Below, one piece after another: positions 59,313 to 64,000 of a stretch of DNA of 64,000 nucleotides (positions are counted from its first letter, which is position 1; the number at the start of each line of letters is the position of its first letter). This DNA is from Actinomycetota bacterium (GTDB taxonomy: Bacteria > Actinomycetota > Geothermincolia > Geothermincolales > RBG-13-55-18): positions 79,039 to 143,038 of the forward strand of contig JASEFK010000008.1 of the NCBI GenBank assembly GCA_030019255.1, written 5' to 3'. A program made the position numbers and the translations under genes. The notes beneath the pieces were generated by a model. The model worked only from the letters and a program-made list of their open reading frames with translations, searched no databases and was not told the DNA's origin.

Positions 59313-59524
59313 TCCCAAACCTCCTCTTGAGACAATCCGATATGCCGACCAGACACTGATTAATACGATTAAAAGACATGACGCCTTCGCTCAGCGGCAC
59401 TGGCAAAGATGTGGGTGTACGGACAAGAAGGGAAGGGCTTTCGGTATATTCCCTACTTTTTCCTGCAGGTGCCCAGGGTGCCTCCTCCTGCCTTCGGCTA
59501 CCCGTTTTTCCGGCATCCGGCTAA

Positions 59525-62500
59525 CTACCTGGGCCTAAACCTGGAAACCCCACCGAAAGTGCCGGTATAAACACAGCCGTCGAGGCCTATCTCCGTCGCC
59601 GCATAGAAACTGTTGGCGAATGGCAAGAAATCTTGTCCAAAGTTGACGATTCCGAATATGGAGATGGGTATCCGATAATAAAACCTCGATTTACCGTTAT
59701 CCCAGTCAACCGCCTCCAGGGTCCAGCAACCGTTTCTCTGCCCAGTGACATATATGAGATTCGTCTCTGAGCTCATGCAGGGTATGCAGTTGGGCACGCT
59801 TATATCCGGGTTCGCCCAAACCCTTTCCAACTTGCGCTTAGTCGCGTTCCATCTAAATTTTTCTATCCCCCGGGGGGCAATACCGGGAATGTTGGAGAGG
59901 AGCATGGTGTAGGGTTGCAGAGAAGGAGGTATACTATCAAAAATGTTTGATCCCAAGGTATTGCTCACGAATACCACCTCGTAACCGCGCACCAATGGAG
60001 ATTGGTCGGTATAACTTTCGGTAGCGCTTGAGTCGCCGAAGGTGATGGGCACCTCGGCAGCTATCCTGGGGTCTTTTCCTTTGGCTATCGGCTTCCAGCC
60101 CTTGGGGATTTCGTCCCTCCAAAAGAGCACCGCTTTCATCAGCTTCGCCCCGTCGGCTATGACCACGAAACGATCTCCCGGCCCGGTTCCCATGAGGGTG
60201 GGCGTCGTCCCCGACCCCTTGCCGAGGCGTCCACCTTGCTGCCCTGTGTCGGTGTCGTATTCCGCACTCCATGCACCTTTCCGTGGGTCTAGAGTTAGCT
60301 CATTACCCGTCCACTGAACTCTGTACATCTTGCGGTCGGTGACTACGTATATCCCGCCTTTTTCACAGGCAGCGATGGAGTTGGAGACTTGCTCCAGTTC
60401 CTCCAAGGTTGTATTAGGATCACGGCCTTTTTCGCCGTTGAGTGAAATGTAATGGGCCGACTGCGGATCAAGTTGCCGATTGATCACCCCAACGGTTCCC
60501 AGGTTGGTGACGAAGGCGATCATCCCATCGTAAGTCATGGTCATACCCACGACCTTCTCCTCGCCGGGCCGTATAAGCTCAGCGTCTGGAATCTTAAAAC
60601 TGGCTTTGAGTTTTATTTTGGAGAAACGATTGCCGGGTGTCTCATCGCAAAACGCATTTATACCGTCCTCCACGGGCACGAAGAAGTTGCCATCCCTGTC
60701 CAGGATGTTATAAGCACCTGTTATAGATCCGAGTTGCAGACCCTTCCCCTCCTCCACCTGTGGATAATATTGGTCGATGAAAGTGAAGGTGTCGGGATCC
60801 ATCTTGAAGATTTGTCCCGTGAATCCCACCCCGGAACCCCAGATAACCCTTCTTCCGTCCGGATAAGGTGATGAGAATGTGAGTACGATTGGGGTATCGG
60901 CTATGAGCGGGAGTCGCTTGTACTCGATGTCGGCATCAGTTGGGCCGGGGAAAGGTGAAGAAGCCTGACAGTATGAGTTTCTATGGCTCTGCGACCAATA
61001 CACGTCGGCAAGATAAGGGTTCCGGGGCGGTTCATCACTCCACGCTTTCTTGTTGCCTACCACAATTCTGCAGATGTCATTTGCACTTGCCCCCCTATCG
61101 TCCATCACCCTGAGAGTTACGGTGTACTCCCCTTCAGAGTGGTAGGCATGGGTGACGGTCTTGCCGGTGGCACTCTCCCCGTCACCGAAATCCCAGTGCC
61201 AGGAGACGATATCCCCGTCGGGATCGTGAGAGGCGGAGCCGTCGCAGATTATCTCCTCCCCCACCTCGGCGGTGGTGGTGCTGGCCTGGATGACGGCCAC
61301 CGGAAAGGCGTTAGGGGGATGGGGTTGGGGCAGTCCGAGGATCTTTTTCAAGTCCACATGCTGCCAGGGGTCGTCGTAGTAGCCATGCAGGGACCACATC
61401 TCCAGGGAATGGTTGTCCATGAGCACGTGATGGCCCTTCACCGACTGGGTGGTGTCCGTGCCGTAGTAATCGCAGCGGGCGGGATTGAGGAAGTCGATGA
61501 GCCACATGGCCGTGTTGCGGTCTATGGCCCCGTAATATTTGAGGATGGCGTCCACCATAATGTCGTAGCGCCACTCCGACTCCCTTCCCCCGCCCTGCTG
61601 GGTATCGATGGTGTGGTAGAAGAGTCCCATCTGGGTGAGGTTCATGCGGGGTAGGATGTAGTGGTTGGTCATGGCCACCAGGCCCGGTTCGCTCTCCCTT
61701 TGCAGGGGAAAGGCTGAGATCACCGTCTTCTCCCTCTCCGGGACCAGCGGGTCCTGCAGGGGGATGACGATGCGATATTCCTCCAGTCCCTCCGGGTCCA
61801 CGTAGTCGGCGGTCCTCACCGCCACCCCTCGGTCGGGGTGCACATCTCCAAGAACGGGGAGCACATCCGCCGTCCCCTCCACAAGGTCCCCCACTCCGGT
61901 TATTAGCTTCCCGGCTCCATCCATCAGCCGTACGGGGAGGGTCTCCTCCACGCCAGCCACGAGAGTGGAGAGGCCGGGCAATATCCCGAGCAAGGTGGAG
62001 AAAAGGTCGTCTCCTTCCGGGGTCAGGCGGTCGGCCACCGTCTCCAGTACCACCGCCTCCGGCCCCTTCCCATCGGCAATCATGAAAAGCCAGGAAACCC
62101 CTCGGGAGGTGTTTCTCACCATTTCGATGCCCTCCTGGAGGTCGGAGGCGTACTGCACCACCTGGCGGCAGAGGAGCAGGCACCCCATGCCGCTAACCAG
62201 GGCACGGTTCTGCCGGTTGGGGACCATGTCCATGCCGAAGCTTACCCCCTGGATGTTCAAGGCGGTGGGAAAGCCCACGAAACCCGGTGCGGCGGATGCA
62301 GCCAGGGGAAAACCTTCCGTGGGTTTATGTACCATGATCAGGGCCTCATCGGAGAACACGTCTCCACCGGTGGTGAACATGAAGTCGCGGCCATGGTAGA
62401 GTCGGCCGTCCCGGGTTCCCTCCCCGAAGACGGAGAATTCGTTGCACAGGAGGCTCCCTCCCTGGTAGACGAGGGAATAGAGGAAATCAAACCCCACGTT

Positions 62501-63721
62501 GATCAAGAAAACGTCTTGGTAGGTGACGTCGAAGCCCCGGTCCTGACACCCTGCGGCGATGCCCCGCATCTCCCGGCAGAACTCCTCCGGAACGGCATAC
62601 TCCTGGGAGAGCACCGCCTGGGCCATAACGCGCCGCACGGTCTGGACGAAAAACGGAACCTCGGCAAGCGCTCCCAGGGGACCGGCGAAGCCCTTGATAA
62701 GGCCCTTTATAAAGTTATCCACGTAATCGTGGGTCATGCGGTACACGCCCTCCGGGCAGAGATAGCCCTCGGCGTAACCCCTCTCGAAGGCGTCCCCTTC
62801 CAAGTAGAGAAGCTTCTTCCCAGCGCTGTTCTGGGCCAGGTAGGAGCTCTTGTAGGTGGCGATGGGCTGGTAGTCATCGGGGGCGATGGAGTTGGAGAGC
62901 TGGAGCGGGACCGCCGTGACGGTCACATAATCAGGCTCGCTTTCCAGCTCACCGTCGCTTACCTTAAGCTCAATCACATACTCCCCCTCCCGGTCGGGGA
63001 TGAAGGCGGGGTTCACGGAGGTAGGGTCGTCCAGGGAAGCCTCGCTTCCTTCCGGTTTTTCGACCATGTTCCATGTATAACTCAACGGATCGCCGTCAGG
63101 GTCATTGCTCTTGCTTCCATCCAGTTGTGCTTTTTCCCCGATCACGACTTCCAGGTCGGACCCGGCGTCAGCCACGGGAGGGCGGTTGAGAGAGGCTTCC
63201 ACAACCTTCACCCGCAAAGTGTCCTTGTCCGTCGCCCCTCTATCGTCTCTCACGGTAAGTGTTACCTTGTAATTCCCCGTTTCCCGGTATGCATGAACAG
63301 CCTTGACGCCTGAAAACTCCTCTCCGTCACCAAAATCCCAGTGCCAGGAGACTATCTCTCCATCAGGGTCTCGAGAGGAAGAAGCATCGAAGGTTATCGC
63401 TTCTCCTTCCTCGGCCATGGTCTTGTCGGCTTCCGCCACGGCCTTTGGCTTCTTGTTGACCCCATTCCTCCCGGATTTGCCTATCTGCTGACCGGGCTGC
63501 TTCCCAGGCTCCTCCAAAAATGAAGGGGGATGCGATGCCTGGTGCCGCAAAGACGTTCTGTTAGAGATTTCCTCCGCAAAGCCACCTGCCGACGCGGGAA
63601 GCGGCGAGAAAGCGAGCCCTGCAACCAGGGATAACAGAACGAGAAAGGGAAGTGCGCGGATAGAGAAGCGGAGAAAGGGAGACCGTATTTTTCCCACCAT
63701 GATGTCAGCGAGATATGTCAT
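59525..63721 (-). CDS. Large secreted PKD-domain protein with C45/Ntn-hydrolase-like domain
   Basis: A 1398-residue protein. A signal peptide (about 22-46, IRALPFLVLLSLVAGLAFSP, cleavage near ASA-G) is followed by a PKD domain (about 92-175, with VSWHWDFGDGE), a second PKD-like domain (180-275), an Ntn-hydrolase-type domain like peptidase C45/acyltransferase (about 290-800, motif LLCNEFSVFGEGTRDGRLYH, Cys426 as likely nucleophile), a further PKD domain (about 810-900) almost identical in motif to the first, and a C-terminal beta-rich region of about 490 residues, perhaps a propeller. No sorting signal. Acyl-amide or lipid-amide hydrolysis outside the cell is possible. ATG follows AAGGAGGG. 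Confidence 0.8.
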   Translation of the reverse strand: MTYLADIMVGKIRSPFLRFSIRALPFLVLLSLVAGLAFSPLPASAGGFAEEISNRTSLRHQASHPPSFLEEPGKQPGQQIGKSGRNGVNKKPKAVAEADKTMAEEGEAITFDASSSRDPDGEIVSWHWDFGDGEEFSGVKAVHAYRETGNYKVTLTVRDDRGATDKDTLRVKVVEASLNRPPVADAGSDLEVVIGEKAQLDGSKSNDPDGDPLSYTWNMVEKPEGSEASLDDPTSVNPAFIPDREGEYVIELKVSDGELESEPDYVTVTAVPLQLSNSIAPDDYQPIATYKSSYLAQNSAGKKLLYLEGDAFERGYAEGYLCPEGVYRMTHDYVDNFIKGLIKGFAGPLGALAEVPFFVQTVRRVMAQAVLSQEYAVPEEFCREMRGIAAGCQDRGFDVTYQDVFLINVGFDFLYSLVYQGGSLLCNEFSVFGEGTRDGRLYHGRDFMFTTGGDVFSDEALIMVHKPTEGFPLAASAAPGFVGFPTALNIQGVSFGMDMVPNRQNRALVSGMGCLLLCRQVVQYASDLQEGIEMVRNTSRGVSWLFMIADGKGPEAVVLETVADRLTPEGDDLFSTLLGILPGLSTLVAGVEETLPVRLMDGAGKLITGVGDLVEGTADVLPVLGDVHPDRGVAVRTADYVDPEGLEEYRIVIPLQDPLVPEREKTVISAFPLQRESEPGLVAMTNHYILPRMNLTQMGLFYHTIDTQQGGGRESEWRYDIMVDAILKYYGAIDRNTAMWLIDFLNPARCDYYGTDTTQSVKGHHVLMDNHSLEMWSLHGYYDDPWQHVDLKKILGLPQPHPPNAFPVAVIQASTTTAEVGEEIICDGSASHDPDGDIVSWHWDFGDGESATGKTVTHAYHSEGEYTVTLRVMDDRGASANDICRIVVGNKKAWSDEPPRNPYLADVYWSQSHRNSYCQASSPFPGPTDADIEYKRLPLIADTPIVLTFSSPYPDGRRVIWGSGVGFTGQIFKMDPDTFTFIDQYYPQVEEGKGLQLGSITGAYNILDRDGNFFVPVEDGINAFCDETPGNRFSKIKLKASFKIPDAELIRPGEEKVVGMTMTYDGMIAFVTNLGTVGVINRQLDPQSAHYISLNGEKGRDPNTTLEELEQVSNSIAACEKGGIYVVTDRKMYRVQWTGNELTLDPRKGAWSAEYDTDTGQQGGRLGKGSGTTPTLMGTGPGDRFVVIADGAKLMKAVLFWRDEIPKGWKPIAKGKDPRIAAEVPITFGDSSATESYTDQSPLVRGYEVVFVSNTLGSNIFDSIPPSLQPYTMLLSNIPGIAPRGIEKFRWNATKRKLERVWANPDISVPNCIPCMSSETNLIYVTGQRNGCWTLEAVDWDNGKSRFYYRIPISIFGIVNFGQDFLPFANSFYAATEIGLDGCVYTGTFGGVSRFRPR

Positions 63722-64000
63722 AGCGCTACCCTCCTTCACAATTAAAAATTCCTTAACCGCCGGGCGAAAGACTCCCTGCCCAAACTTCTAATACGGATGA
63801 TCGAGGCGCATCCTTCATCGATGGAGGCGCGGAATTGATAAAACCTGAGTAGTTCAGGACATCGAGGGGAATCTTTACCGCCAGATATGCGAACTTTCAT
63901 TCCTGTATTGGGGACTTCGATGGGTAACCGCTTACCAACCTAACCTTTCAAGCTTTCTTCCCGTGACGTCTTTTCCGTTCTCCCATATGGAACACGGTTG

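Noticed and set aside
63722..64000. Riboswitch-like leader upstream of the large secreted protein
   Set aside because: I compared it with c-di-GMP and cobalamin motifs as I know them and found no match; only an AT-rich stretch near the start is notable.

Overview
The window reads as a high-G+C, monoderm (Gram-positive type), probably anaerobic or microaerophilic bacterium. The indications are a class-E-like sortase with an LPFTG surface protein, 2-hydroxyacyl-CoA dehydratase and 4-hydroxybutyryl-CoA dehydratase homologues, a two-gene Suf-type Fe-S system, many acyl-CoA ligases and dehydrogenases, and strong GGAGG ribosome binding sites. My best guess is an uncultured actinobacterial lineage; this is inference, since no rRNA or marker gene is present. 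I saw no tRNA, rRNA, CRISPR array or intact transposase.

Layout. 1-6626 (minus strand): an acyl-CoA module made of two acyl-CoA dehydrogenase homologues, two related proteins of unknown family and two 2-hydroxyacyl-CoA dehydratase subunits, the last running off the left edge. 7171-12359: a HEAT-repeat protein, a DUF2079 membrane protein and an acyl-CoA ligase. 12504-17689: SufC/SufB-like genes, a small Cys motif ORF, and a 4-hydroxybutyryl-CoA dehydratase homologue divergent from a TetR regulator. 18386-24254: two exported proteins and a four-PAS histidine kinase. 24696-26726: a small Cys-rich protein, a radical SAM/SPASM enzyme with an N-terminal PqqD-like segment, and a 21-codon Cys-rich peptide gene with its own promoter-like motif, strong Shine-Dalgarno and terminator; this looks like a compact RiPP locus. 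26738-41774: a ferredoxin-type protein, a putative DNA-repair radical SAM protein, a FixC-like flavoprotein, a kinase/kinase/receiver operon, and a kinase with a UroD-type methyltransferase, a YkgJ protein and a DUF134 regulator. 42032-47215: another acyl-CoA ligase and a 1062-residue membrane sensor kinase.

47541-54769 is the most unusual stretch. It holds a tight operon of six small membrane-anchored helical proteins without recognisable families, a divergent LPXTG-type surface protein, an ECF-like sigma factor fused to a transmembrane segment and a large predicted extracytoplasmic domain, and a sortase. I propose these form one cell-surface system with its own membrane-tethered sigma factor. 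55080-63721 closes the window with a GMC oxidoreductase and its small partner, an SCP2-like fragment, a third acyl-CoA ligase and a 1398-residue secreted protein with PKD domains around a C45/Ntn-hydrolase-like domain.

Overall the metabolic genes point to activation and oxidation of fatty or hydroxy acids through CoA esters, with much sensory capacity and a cell-surface programme. Copies of a short repeat containing the core GGTCTTGAATTTTG, one of them a near-perfect inverted pair, suggest past mobility of small REP/MITE-like elements.
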